From Liquidambar formosana (taxonomy: Eukaryota; Streptophyta; Magnoliopsida; Saxifragales; Altingiaceae): a stretch of 64,000 nt of DNA. Under the pieces are notes generated by a model. That model searched no databases. It was not told the DNA's origin and saw only the letters and a list, made by a program, of their open reading frames with translations. Numbering within the stretch: position 1 is the first letter of the stretch; each line of letters begins with the position of its first letter. The translations under genes were made by a program, and so were the position numbers. The stretch covers positions 20,109,267 through 20,173,266 of the forward strand of contig CM077822.1 of NCBI GenBank assembly GCA_039720395.1. Direction: 5' to 3'. Below, piece after piece: positions 32,821 to 44,832 of this stretch.

Positions 32821-34846
32821 TCAAACATGATATTTCTTCAATTGATCCAAATTAGTTGGACGAGCGAACTCAATTCCATCTAAATCCATGAGGCGAACAG
32901 CCCCTGCTAGCAATATCTCTTTGATAATGTATGGCCCACCCCAACTTGGCTTGAATTTTCCCCGCGGATCGAACACTGGAGCTCTGATTTCTTTCAGCAC
33001 TACATCCCCTTTCTTTAGACCTCGATCTTTGACATGCTTGTTGAATGCTCTGGCAACTCTCCGTTGATACCCCTGAACATGATACAGCGCCCTTAAACGC
33101 CTTTCATCCAGCAAAGCTAACTCATCATAGCGGCTCTTAACCCAGTCCACTTCTGTTATCTGGCTCTTCACGGCAACTCTTAGTGAAGGAACTTCCAATT
33201 CAACTGGCAACACGGCCTCCATTCCATAAACTAGAGAATAAGGGGTAGCCCCTGTTGACGACCTTATTGATGTTCTGTAACCCCATAGAGCCAATGGCAA
33301 CTTCTCATGCCAGTCTGTGTGTGAGTCCGTAGTCTTCTGTAGTATCTTCTTGATGTTCTTGTTAGCTGCTTCCACCGCTCCATTAGTCTGAGGACGGTAT
33401 GGCGACGACAAATGGTGAACTATGCCATACTTTTGCAAGAGCTCATGGGTTTCTTTCTGAAAGTGCTGGCCATTGTCTGAGATAACTTCATGCGGTACCC
33501 CATATCGATAGATGATGCTGTGCTGTATGAACTGTGCTACCTTCTTGGAATTCAAGGTCTTGAAGGACGCTGCTTCCACCCACTTAGTGAAGTAGTCGAT
33601 GGCGACCAGGATGTATTCATGCCCATTTGATGCCTTTGGCTTGATCTGTCCGATGATATCTATCCCCCATACCGCGAATGGCCAAGGTGATGACATACTC
33701 GTTAAAGGCATAGAAGGCAAATGTTGTCCACTGGCGAACAGTTGGCATTTGTGGCACTTCTTGACATGTGCGTGGCAGTCTCTTTCCATGGTGGACCAAT
33801 AATAGCGTAGCCTCATGATTTTCTTAGCCAACATATAGCCATTCATATGCGGAGCCCCTGTCCCTTCATGGATTTCTTTAATCAGATGCTCGGCTTCCTC
33901 CTCGGTGACACACAGCAGGTGGATCCCGTCGTATGATCTCCGATATAGCTTTCCTCCACAAAGTACATAGTGACTCGCCAACCGCCTTAGGGTTTTTCTA
34001 TCGATATAAGATGCTCCTTCTGGGTATTCCCTTTCTTTAATGAACTTCTTTATGTCATGGAACCACGGACGGCCATCATTTACCTCTCCTCCTCGGATTG
34101 CACAACAGTACACAGGCTTGTCTTGGCATTCTATCACCAACGGCTTCACATTTCCCCCTTCAGGTATCTCCACCATGGATGCTAGGGTCGCCAAGGCATC
34201 GGCGAACTGGTTCTTGTTTCTTGAAAGGTAGTTGAACTCTATCTCTGAGAACTCCTTGGTTAGAGCTTCCAGGTAGGCATGGTAAGGCAACAATTTCTCA
34301 TCTCGAGTTTTCCATTCCCCTTTTATCTGGCAAATGATTAGTGCTGAGTCCCCGAACACTTCCAATTCTTTGATCCCTAATTCAAGTGCCGCTTCCAGTG
34401 CTAGGATACAGGCCTCATACTCAGCAATGTTGTTGGTAGCTTCGAACCCCAACTTGACCGCTAACGGTGTAAATGCCTCTTCGGGTGAGACCAGCAGGAC
34501 TCCTATCCCATAACCTTTCTTATTGGCTGCCCCATCGAAGTATACTCTCCAAGTTTTTCTACCAATCTCTAGCACGTCCTCATCTGGGAATTGATCGTTG
34601 AACGGAGCGGATGATGACACCGGACAGCTGGCTAGGTAGTCTGCGATGACGCTTCCCTTGATAGACTTCTGATTCACGTACTTGATGTCGAATTCATTGA
34701 GGAGAATTGACCATCGAGCAGTTCTGAATGACAATACTGGCCTTTCTACCAGGTACTTCAACGGGTCCATGCGACTTATCAAGAACACTTCGAAGGACAT
34801 CATGTAGTGTCGGAGTTTCTGCGTCGCCCATACTAGTGCCACACTA
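32821..34846 (-). pseudogene. Element B pol, 3' part: RNase H, second RNase H, integrase
   Basis: The longest open pol stretch in the window (about 675 residues). It starts inside the first RNase H (VALVWATQKLRHYM), then has the second RNase H (VYFDGAANKKG, NIAEYEA, VFGDSAL, NQFADAL), the zinc region (HEGTGAPH, KKCHKCQ), the integrase core with the D-D-E residues in WGIDIIG, VISDNGQHF and GAVEAANK, and the GPY block. Catalytic residues are intact. A 1-bp insertion near 34847 separates it from upstream RT. Confidence 0.9.
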
Positions 34847-35402
34847 AGCTTTTTCAATCGCATTGTACTTCACTTCATAGTCTGTCATTTTCTTGCTTAA
34901 GTAATAGATGGCATTCTCCTTTGTAGACCCTTCGAGATATTGAGCTAACATAGCCCCCGTCGCGGTTTCGGTGACCGTTAAGTATAACAAAAGCGGCGCA
35001 CCTTGCCGTGGGGGAACTAAGATTGGAGGATTGCTCAAGTATCTCTTAATGGTCTCAAAGGCCTCTTGGCATTCTTCGTTCCATACTTTTGGCACACCTT
35101 TCTTAAGCAATTTGAAGATTGGTTCGCAAACCATGGTCAAGTTGGCAATGAATCGGCTTATGTATTGAACTCTTCCCAGAAAACCCCGGATCTGCTTCTC
35201 AGTGCTAGGCGGCTCCATCTCCACAATAGCTTTTATCTTCCCTGGGTCCACTTCGATACCTCTCTGAGTGATCATAAACCCCAGTAACTTGCCTGCAGTG
35301 ACACCAAAAGCGCACTTCTGTGGGTTGAGACGGAGATTGTACTTTTTTGCTCGCTCTAGGAATTTCTCTAGTGCCTTGAAATGCCCTTCTCTATCCACGG
35401 AC
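34847..35402 (-). pseudogene. Element B pol, RT thumb and start of RNase H
   Basis: It begins just after the YVDD motif (EGHFKALEKFLERAKKYNLR) and runs through GFLGRVQYISRFIANLTMV to YYLSKKMTDYEVKYNAIEKA. Frameshifts bound both sides. The codon that is TGA in A (6764-6766) is an arginine codon here. Confidence 0.88.
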
Positions 35403-36199
35403 TTACGATCATATCATCGACATAAACCTCGACTTCCTTATGGATCATATCATGCAATAAGGTCGTAGCTGCTCTTTGGTAAGTAGCCCCAGCGTTTCTT
35501 AAGCCAAAAGGCATTACCTTGTAACAGTACGTTCCCCATTGCGTGATAAAGGCTGTTTTCTCCATGTCTTGAGGCGCCATCTTTATCTGGTTATACCCAG
35601 AGAATCCGTCCATGAAGGAGAGGAGTGCATGTCCCACTGTACTATCCACCAACACGTCGATATGGGGTAAAGGAAAGTCATCCTTAGGGCTCGCGGCGTT
35701 GAGATCTCGGAAGTCGACACACATCCTCACTTTCCCATCTTTTTTAGGCACAGGCACTATATTCGACAACCACTCGGGGTACTCCACAACTTGAAGGAAA
35801 CCCGCGTCTAGTTGTTTAGTTACCTCTTCTTTTACTTTTAGGGCCCATTCTGGTTTTAATCTTCTGAGTTTCTGCTTTACCGGCTTCTTTAGGGAATTGG
35901 TGGGGATATAGTGTTGCACAATATCGGGGTCAATGCCAGGCATGTCTTCATAAGACCATGCAAAAGCCATAATGTTGGCTTTCAAGAGGGAGATCATCTT
36001 TTCTTTTTCAACGGGGGAGAGGGTTTTCCCAATTTTAACTATTCTTGGCAATTCATTCGTCCCTAAGTTGATTGATTCCAATTCATCCATATTAGGTTCG
36101 GTGACGCCCCTTTTCCTTTGCTCAACGAGCTCCGGGGGGACATCGTTCCTAGGATCTATATCCATGCCATAAATATCCATAGAGGAGAGAAAAGAGACA
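35403..36199 (-). pseudogene. Element B reverse transcriptase, uninterrupted N-terminal part
   Basis: It reads from the pol ATG at 36180 (MDIYGMDIDPRNDVPPELVE) through VPVPKKDGKVRMCVDFRDLN, SFMDGFSGYNQIKM and MPFGLRNAGATYQR to YVDDMIV. A 1-bp loss near 35403 then breaks the frame. It supplies the empty-site sequence for the solo LTR in A. Confidence 0.9.
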
Positions 36200-36370
36200 C
36201 TGCATATATAGAGAAAGAAAGCACACTTTATTGACTAGGAATAATGGGAATGACACACAAAAGAAAGAAAGAAAACAAACAAATCTGTACCAATACTATG
36301 ACTCCACAAGGTGAGTTAAGTAGATACATCTTATTGAATTAGGGAAATATTACTAAACTAAGACACCTAC
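36200..36370 (-). other. Predicted intron between gag-pro and pol (element B)
   Basis: 171 nt with donor GTAGGT and acceptor ATGCAG; splicing keeps phase. The unspliced frame stops within the donor. Confidence 0.65.
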
Positions 36371-37553
36371 AAGCTGCTATCAGGTAGGCCAAGGTCTTCT
36401 TCTTCATGGATCTCCGCAATGACACCACATTCAAGGTACCAATTCAGAAGTGGCATGGTAGTATGGCTAATGGATAAACCCTGGAGTTCTTCAATGGTCG
36501 AGTCTTCTACGGTGAGGATCATGTCTTGGAACATTTCAGTCATAGCCCCTGCATCAAGGTTCTCTGCCCAGTCTCCTCTTTCTTTTCCCAGAACTCATCA
36601 TTGATGGCATCATCATCCACCATTTCAGCTGTGATTGGATACCATTCGGTGAAGAAGATTTCAAAACCCGGAACTCGGATCTTGGTAGCTTGGTCAAAGG
36701 TGGGCTCTGGAAACCCGCAATATAGAAAATCATCCCCTTCTTTGACGAAGTAACCATTCAAAGTAGGTCGATATGGCGAGATCTTCAGGTCTGGCACCCT
36801 TCCCTCGGCTTTGGCTCTTACTTTCTCTTTGTTCCTCTTCAGCATTTCTGCATGATCATTTCTAGAGGGCTCATATCCTAGCCCGAAGGTATATGAGGTG
36901 ACACGGCTTTGAATAGACGTAGGGATCCCTTGTTGGCGACGCCCTAGCCCCATGCCTGGAAAGAAACTCATCTTTCTCATTATTTCACCGACGTGCAAGT
37001 TGCCATGGGGGCAAAAGTCCAAGGGTATTAATTCACCCTTTTCGAGCTCTTTTTCAATGCATTGGACATAGTCAAACCCAGATAGCGGTATCACTGCTGA
37101 TTCAGGTTGTATCTCACATATAGGCACACCTGCGAGTTTCAATTCATAGTCCCCTTGAAGTGTTACTATGGCTCCTTCATAAGGAAACTTCACCTTTTGA
37201 TGGAGTGAAGATGGCACAGCCCCAGCAGGATGGATCCAAGGTCGGCCCAACAACAAGTTGAAACATGACGGCACATCCAACACTTGGAATTCTACCCTAA
37301 ATTCAGTGGGTCCCATGATAAGAGGCAAAGTAACTACCCCTATTACTTCTCGGCGGGTGTTGTCATAAGCTCTTACGGTCTGCCCAGATGGTGTGAAATC
37401 AGTGGGTCCCAAACCCAAAACAGTGGCAGTTCGGAGAGGACATACATTCAGTGCGGACCCATTGTCGATAAGAACGGTGGGAACCCTCTTCCCCATAGTG
37501 TCAACGGTCACATAGAGAGCTTGAGAATGGCTCGGCCCGCTTTTAGGTAGGTC
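36371..37553 (-). pseudogene. Element B retropepsin and G-patch-like region
   Basis: Retropepsin motif VLIDNGSALNVCPL, then NLLLGRPWIHPAGAV, then the glycine-rich block FFPGMGLGRRQQGIP ... FGLGYEPS, a probable G-patch, then a conserved tail with GYFVKEGDDFLYCGFPEP. A 1-bp loss near 36572 breaks the frame before the last 65 or so residues. Compared with A, this is the ancestral arrangement, because C and the related element D share it. Confidence 0.87.
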
Positions 37554-39354
37554 CTACATCGGTGAACACGATGGTTGAGTTCTTGGGAGTTGGATTCACC
37601 AAATGTACCAATCCCTCGGGGGATGTGTCAACAGGCACTTGTATCTGATTCAACAGTTTCAACACGGTCTGTCTGTGCTTATGCGAGGCCATGAGCAAGC
37701 CCCAAATAGTAATGTTGGCATTGGTCTTCTTCAGTTGCCTAAGCACTTCATCCTTTTCTTCTAGCAAGTTAGGACGCCTCTGCCCTTCCAAATCTTCCAA
37801 CGGATTTTCAGATTCTAGGTGGGGAGGCTTGAAATGGCGACCCCCTCTGGTTATATGGTCCAACTCATCATCGCTAGCCCATATGTCATGGACTTCCTCG
37901 GAGTCATTCATTAAGTCATCCCATTCTATCATGTCAATGCTCTCCATCTCTGTCGGCAAGTCATCCCAACCTGAAGGGACTATCGGCTCATCTGATATCG
38001 GACTTGGGCTTGAGTACAGCACATAGTAATCATATTTCCCCGACGCTTCACCTAATAGGCCAACCTGAGGATCCCCTGCTTCATATCTTTCTTTCAGCTC
38101 TTGTTGGATAGATTTCTTTGGCAACAACAAAACCTTTTGGTCAATGAGGTCTTGGATGATCTTCTTTAGTATAGAACAAGCCTCGGTGTCATGGCCGGGT
38201 GCACGATGGTATTGGCAATATTGGTGAGGGATTGATGGTCTTGGCTTTGGTGGAAGTGGCATGATAAGGCTGTTATTGCGGCAAATGGTGAAGAGACGGG
38301 TTAAGGTCATGGGGAGCGGAGTGTATTGTCTTATGGGATGGCGAGGGCGAGAGGATTCAACCCCAATGGCATTTATGGTGTTAGGTGGGGGTGTGTTGTT
38401 GTGTGATGGGAGAGGATTACGGGTGACATTTGGACGGGTTGGTGGTGAAATGACTTGCTTGTCAATGAGGTCTTGGACTTGGTGGCGAAGGCGAATACAG
38501 CGATTGGTGGCATGGCCTTTGGATTGGTGGTACTTGCAGTACTCATTCTCATTGTAGCTCTTGGGTAAGGGATTTGGTGGAGGTCTTGGGTCGAGTGGCT
38601 TCAATAGGTCACGACTTATGAGCTTTTCAAGGACTCTTTCGAGTGGCATGAATAGGTCAGTGAATTGGCGAGGTGGGTTGACATCATTGAGAGAAAAGGG
38701 TTGGATTGGTTGAGTTATGGTGTTGACCTCGGCATTGTTCTTCCCAGTAAAGTTTGTCTTGCGACTCCTCACTTCCTCAGTCTTGATTGTCCCATCATTG
38801 ATAGCATCTTCAACCTGCGTGCCAGCCCCAATGAGAGCTTTGAAATTTGGGAAATAGTGGGCAAATAGGTGCTTGTGATACACGGGCAGCAGGTTCTTAA
38901 CCACTAACTGAATTTGGTCCTCCTCATTCGGCCTATCCGTCATTCTCGACGCCTTTTGTCTCCACCTTGTAATGTAAGCGGAGAAAGTTTCATGAGCCCC
39001 TTGCTTGGTAGTTTCTAGGTCCCTTCGAGTAACGTCCACCTCTGTGTTATACTTGTAGTGCTCTGAAAACTCATTGCATATGTCTTCCCAAGTCCGGGTT
39101 CTATTCTCATCCAAGGATAAGAACCATTTCAAAGCAGAAGTGGCCAAGGTTTCATGGAACATTTGAGCTAAAAGCTCGTCAGTAGCCCCTCGAGGGTGCA
39201 TAGCTCGCACGTACATCTTCAAATGAGTCTTAGGGCAACCCGTCCCATCGAACTTTTCTAACTCCGGCATCTTGAATTGTAGTGGAATACGAGCCGTTGG
39301 AAACAGGGATAGAGTCCGCACATCGACCATGTCATCAGCCCTGCGAATCCCTTT
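37554..39354 (-). pseudogene. Element B gag core with two zinc knuckles
   Basis: About 595 open residues. The gag core (LKWFLSLDENRTRTWEDICN, EFSEHYKYNTEVDVTRRDLE) is followed by two C-x2-H-x4-H-x4-C knuckles: YCKYHQSKGHATNRC and YCQYHRAPGHDTEAC. They are about 105 residues apart, each followed by a QDLID block. An extra base near 37553 shifts the frame before the protease. Confidence 0.9.
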
Positions 39355-39772
39355 TATAGGTTCTCTCCAAAGCTTCTACCTTGCTAGCTAACACGGAATC
39401 ACTGCTAGTACCTTTCCCCTTGGCTTCCCCTTCTAGGTTGGTGACCTCAGGTTTCGAGCTACTTTCCCCCCTTGTCTTGGTGTTCTCATTGGATTGAGGT
39501 CCCTCTTCGGTGCCAGCCCCATGAGGTATACCCGAGGAATGGGCCTTAGAGCCATTTTGTTCAAGATCCGCCATCTTCTGTTGGTTCTCTTGAGCCATTT
39601 TCAATGCGGTATCGGATGTCTCGGCGGTATGGTCAAGCTTGGCCATGATGGCTTTCAGGCAAGCCTCAAGGTCAAAGTGCCCCTCACTAGTTCTTTCGTC
39701 GGCCATGTCTGTCTGATGGGTAGACTCAACACTCACTAGACGCCCTTGTGGATTGCGGATCCAAGCCAGCAC
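39355..39772 (-). pseudogene. Element B gag N-terminus
   Basis: Starts MLAWIRNPQGRLVSVES like A and is closed by an extra A in the TTTTAT run near 39354-39358. The linker is rich in Glu, Ser and Lys. Confidence 0.85.
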
Positions 39773-40564
39773 GTCTATGGATAGAAAAGTTTTAACCTTT
39801 AGCCTAAGGACTTGTCCTAAACCTCCATATTTTCCTTAATGAACTCGGTCTCTACACCATGTTCAATTAATTCATTCCTTTTATCCAATTACCTTTACAG
39901 GGATCATGGATTAAGGGTATGTTTTAAAGAATAGGGCATAGAGTCCTTCAACTAGGTTTAATTAATCCCCTAGGACTAGCACATCACAAACATAGCTTTA
40001 CATCCTATTTCCTTAATTTATTCCTCCTAACCCATGGCCTTAACGAAGGCTAGGGTTTAAAGGTCTATGTTAAGGGCATAAGATATAAAGCCTCACACCA
40101 CAAACACGGCATAGCATCATTACAAACAATTGTGGGTGCATAAAGGTGAGACCGTAGTGTCCTACAAGTCTGTCTATATGGACTAATGATAAGGGTAGGC
40201 TAGGGTCCTTCACTTGCTTGAGCAATCCTTATACCTAACCACATGTGGCATCAGGAACGCCGCGTGGGTCCAGCAGTACGTGATTAACTCATTTAATATA
40301 CCCAAGGGCAAGCCCAAGGGTACTAGGCAAGAGAGGTTGATAGCTTTCGCCCCAACACATGGAATCAGGAAAACCAAGGTTGAGACTAGGCCGATCGTTG
40401 GCAAGGATACATCGAGGGACATCGATCCTAGCATGCAAGAGTTTGCGCACACAATGCAATAAATGAAAGCACACAATCAAGCGGATGCAATGTGATTGAT
40501 TTTAATTAAACATAAGAAATTAACTTAGCCCAATTAAACTTTATAGAGTCTAGCCCACAACATC
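39773..40564. other. Leader of element B
   Basis: Nearly the same as the A leader, with a 12-bp duplication around 40305-40320. No supported gene. Confidence 0.6.
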
Positions 40565-40583
40565 CCCAGTGGAGTCGCCAAAC
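40565..40583 (-). other. Primer binding site of element B (tRNA-Arg-like)
   Basis: TGGCGACTCCACTGGGGA on the minus strand, adjacent to the 5' LTR. Confidence 0.65.
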
Positions 40584-43180
40584 TGTGAACCCCGGAAATT
40601 GGGCCCACAAGGGATTGAAAGAAAATGGGTTTGAAAAAGAAAAAGGAAAGGAGTCGCCACCTTATTTTTTAAAGGAAACAAGGAAAACCCTAAAAATAGT
40701 TTGTTTTAGGAAAACAATTTGAATGACTCCATAAAAAAGGAAAGGCAAAAACCAATCTTTTGAAAACCAAAGAAATCGGGGATTCGGAGGCTAAGTTATG
40801 ACATGGGAAGGTTCTAGGCAAAGCCTATAGGCACCCATGTCACCCTTTCGGTCTCTCAGTTCATTTGGGCTAAATCAAGATCTTTCCATACAAAAATCAG
40901 CAAGTATATCATCACAAGAATTGCATGCATATCATATATTTCATTCATCCATCCATGCATAATAAGCAAATAAAAAACAGAAAAAGAAAAAGAAAGAAAA
41001 ACAAAACAAAAATAAACCTAGGATGCTTGGATCCTAGAACGGACTTGAGCCTCACGAAGAGCGCCTACGTACCATGCAACGAAATACATGGATCAAAGTC
41101 CACGTAGTTCGATTAGAACTAAGGTTAAATCCTAATACAAACCTATGGTAAAAACCCTAGGTTTCCTTATTTGATCAAAAGAGAATTGATAGAAAGTTTG
41201 ATTTTAGGAAAGAAATCCACAAAATGGAAACCTTAATAAAAACCAGAATTTTGTTTATGAAGGAAACCTCTAATTAAACCATAGGATCATATTAAAAATT
41301 AACCCTAAATAGGGAGAAGAGAAGGGATAAGAAGAAAGGTGAATTGGGGCACCTTCACACCCACTTACCTGAGCGCAATTAGCTCCAAGCATTAGCTATT
41401 TCAGACATAAGCAGCCCTATTTGCCATAGGACAAATACCACACCTATTTGCACCCTTACAAGTGCTCAAAACCATGCAAAAACACTAACATGCAAATCTG
41501 GACAGAATAGTATTATGACCTAAAATCATCCACTAAACATGCCAATAGCAAAAACAGCGAACAATAATAAGTCCTAACATATTCCTAGAACCATATCATG
41601 CATAAAAACCCTAGAACATACTAATATGCATGCAAAACTATCATGTTTACTCTATATGCAAGACATATACAGCAAACACGAAGAAAAACCAAATAAAAAA
41701 GTCTACTTTATCATGCTATATGAAAACAAACACAAAACAATGACTCTAAAACCCTAAACTCACAAATATGCTTAAAAACATACAAAACATACTTTAATCA
41801 TGCTAAAACCAAACTAAACAGAAATTAAATCATGCATATTAACTAACTAAAGCAATATAACATGATGAAAATCCTAACTCTAACATGCAATGACACTAAT
41901 CCTAGCACAAGGACAAACAGGAGCACAAGAATCATAACTATGCATTAAAAACCTAAAGGACAGCCCTAAAGCATGCTAAACAGTAGATAAAAAATAGATA
42001 TTCCATGTATATTAACTAGCTAGAGTGTTAATACATGATAAAAAAGTTACCTTTAACATGCAATAAGCTTAACCCATATGAAAACCTAGTTTAAGCTTGA
42101 ATAGAGAAGGAGAATACCTTAGGAAGGGCCTTCCTTTGTGTTTGTAATTGTTCGTGGCTCCTCAGGTCTTTAGAGTGAATCAAACCAACAACGAATCCTC
42201 CTCTTTGTCAAAGTGGTATCACATCAAAACTCACTCAACTTTGAAAAGAAATAGAAAACAAAAAGAGAACAAGAGAAAAGAAAAGTGATTTTCGTCACTT
42301 TGCAGCAGCAGCAACTTCAATCGCGTTTTTGGGTATGAAAACGTTGGATTTGGACAAAGCTTGTCAAATACAAAGTTGTAGAGAATTGAATTATCTTTCT
42401 AACAAGACCAATTTCATCAAATTCTGACTTCGGATGAAAAAGTTATGATTAAAATACGACTGCTGGTTTTCAGAAAATCTGCTGCTGAATTATGACGAAT
42501 TTCACTCCCTCCAAACCCTCTTCTCCTCCCCCTTGTTTAAAGACATTAAGAGAGTATTTATAGCTGAAATCTGGAGTTTCCCTTTCCTTCCTGGACTAGG
42601 TTTCCTTGGAGAATAATCAAAAGGTATTTTATAATGATAAAAGACTTCTAATCTGAATAGGAAAAGGAAATTGTCTTTTATAAAAATTGGGAGACTGACC
42701 GCTAACACGCATGCACATGTATCGTATGTGCGTACACACACTCATCACATACGTACACTGTGTTAGTGTCATGATAAAAATGGCTAATTTAATAAAATAA
42801 TTTTCTTTTCATTTTAACCAAAAATCTCATGCTGTGATTCGCACTAATTCTTCAAGGATAATCCGTAAATAACCACACTAAACTCATCATCAGGGCCACG
42901 GGACTTAAGTACCTCATATGCATCCATATGAACTCCAATTGACAATTTGGAGATCATTCCAAGGTCAAATGAAAAGTTTGGGACTTAAAAGACGATTATG
43001 CCCCTCAAGTCACAAAAGCTCTTATTATCCCTCAAGATCAACTCCAATTTGAACCAAAATTCATATCCATTGTCCTTGTGACTCTAGAAAACTAATGCAA
43101 GTGACTAGACTCAAAAACAAAACAAAAACATGCATGGAATGATGAGCCCTAGTAAGGTGGTGCAAAAATGGGGTGTGACA
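40584..43180 (-). repeat. 5' LTR of element B
   Basis: 2597 bp, nearly identical to the 3' LTR. The TATA box is at 42555-42562. The U3 inverted repeat has a 1-bp insertion in one arm here. Confidence 0.95.
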
Positions 43181-44832
43181 CCAGGTATCCGAGACCGCAC
43201 TCAAGTTAGCTCAAGACCTTCAACAGAAGAACTCTGAACCTGAATCTAGGGCCCGCGCCACTGATAACAATCAAGGATCCTATGATTCCGAATCTGCTGA
43301 GGAACCATTAGGAGAGGGGGGAGAGCCACCCAAGACCAAGGAAGGGGAAACCAAAGCCACATCAAGGGAGAGCTCAACCGTCCTGGCAAACAAGGTCGAG
43401 GCCTTAGAACGAACTCTGAAGGGAATCCGCAGGTCTGATGATATGGTGGACATCCGCACTTTGTCCTTGTTCCCAAAGGCTAGCATCCCGTTACAATTCA
43501 AGATGCCGGAGTTGGAAAAATTCGATGGGATAGGCTGTCCTAAGACCCACCTCAAGATGTATGTGCGAGCTATGCACCCTTGAGGGGCGAACGATGAGTT
43601 ATTGGCTCAAATGTTTCATGAGTCATTAGTGAGTTCCGCCTTGAAATGGTTTTTTTCATTAGAGGAGAACAGAACCAAGACTTGGGAGGATGTGTGCAAT
43701 GCATTCACGGACTATTACAAGTATAACACCGAGGTGGGTGTCACACGAAGGGACTTGGAAACCACTAAGCAAGGGGTTAACGAGACTTTCTCCGCCTTCA
43801 TCACTAGGTGGAGACAAAAGGCTTCCAAAATGACAGACAGACCGAATGAGGAAGACCAGATTCAGTTGGTGGTGAAGAATTTGTTGCCCGTATATCACAA
43901 GCACTTCTTTGCTCACTACTTTCCGAACTTCAAGGCTCTTGTTGGGGCTGGCACACAAGTTGAAGACGCAATTACCGATGGAACAATCAAAACGGAGGAG
44001 GTCCAAAGGAGTCGAATGACAAACTTCGGAGGAAAACCCAACGCCGAGGTCAATACCATTACCCAACCCACTCGCCCTTTCTCCCTAAATGACTCCACCT
44101 CACCTCGCCAATTCACCGAGCTATACATGCCACTCGAAAGAGTTTTTAAAAAGCTGAGAAGCCGTGACCTCCTGAAACCCCTCGACCCAAGGCCTCCACC
44201 AAACCCATTGCCCAAGAACTACAATGAAAATGAATATTGCAAGTTCCACCAAGCCAAAGGCCATCTAACCAACCATTGTTACCGCCTCCTCCATGAAATC
44301 CAAGATTTGCTCGACAAACAGATCATTTCACCACCCACCGCACCAAATCGCCCAAATGTCACTCGAAATCCCCTTCCCACTCACAATGTGCCTCCTCCCA
44401 ACAACATAAATGCCATCGAGCTTGGCTCGTCCCAATCCCGTCAACCCATAAGGCAATACACGCCGCTTCCCATGACCTTGACTCAAGTTTTCCACCAATG
44501 TTGTGATAAAGGGCTCATATTGCCATGCCATTCAAAGCCGAGGCCTTCGACTCCTCACCAATTCTGTTTGTACCATCAGGCGCCCGGACATGATATAGAG
44601 GACTGTGGTATACTGAAAAAGGTAGTTCAAGACCTTATTGATCAAAAGGTTTTGGTATTGCCAAAGAAGTCCATGCAGCGACAATTGAAAGAAAGGTTCG
44701 AGGCAGGAGATCCTAAAGTGGGTTTGTTGGGAGAGTCGTCCGGAAAGTTTGATTACTATGTACTCTACCCCGACCCCATCCCTGATGAGCCTATAATCCC
44801 CACGGGTTGGGATGAGTTACCAGAGAAAGTCC
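43181..44832 (+). pseudogene. Element C gag, main part, cut by copia
   Basis: It continues the frame from 26340 with VSETALKLAQDLQQ and has the gag core (LKWFFSLEENRTKTWEDVCN) and both knuckles (YCKFHQAKGHLTNHC, FCLYHQAPGHDIEDC). TGA at 43581-43583 replaces the CGA arginine of A and B. The frame is otherwise open to the copia insertion after GWDELPEKV; codons beyond 44832 belong to the copia LTR. Confidence 0.9.

Larger units (their letters stand above)
26341..43180 (-). mobile_element. Complete Tat/Ogre-like element B (16.8 kb)
   Basis: Two nearly identical 2.6-kb LTRs and the target duplication CCAGG (26336-26340 and 43181-43185) define a complete insertion in gag of C. All family 1 parts are present without internal insertions. 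Five frameshifts relative to the other copies break gag-pol (near 39354, 37553, 36572, 35403 and 34847), so it needs trans-acting proteins. The opposite-strand ORF is intact. Confidence 0.96.
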
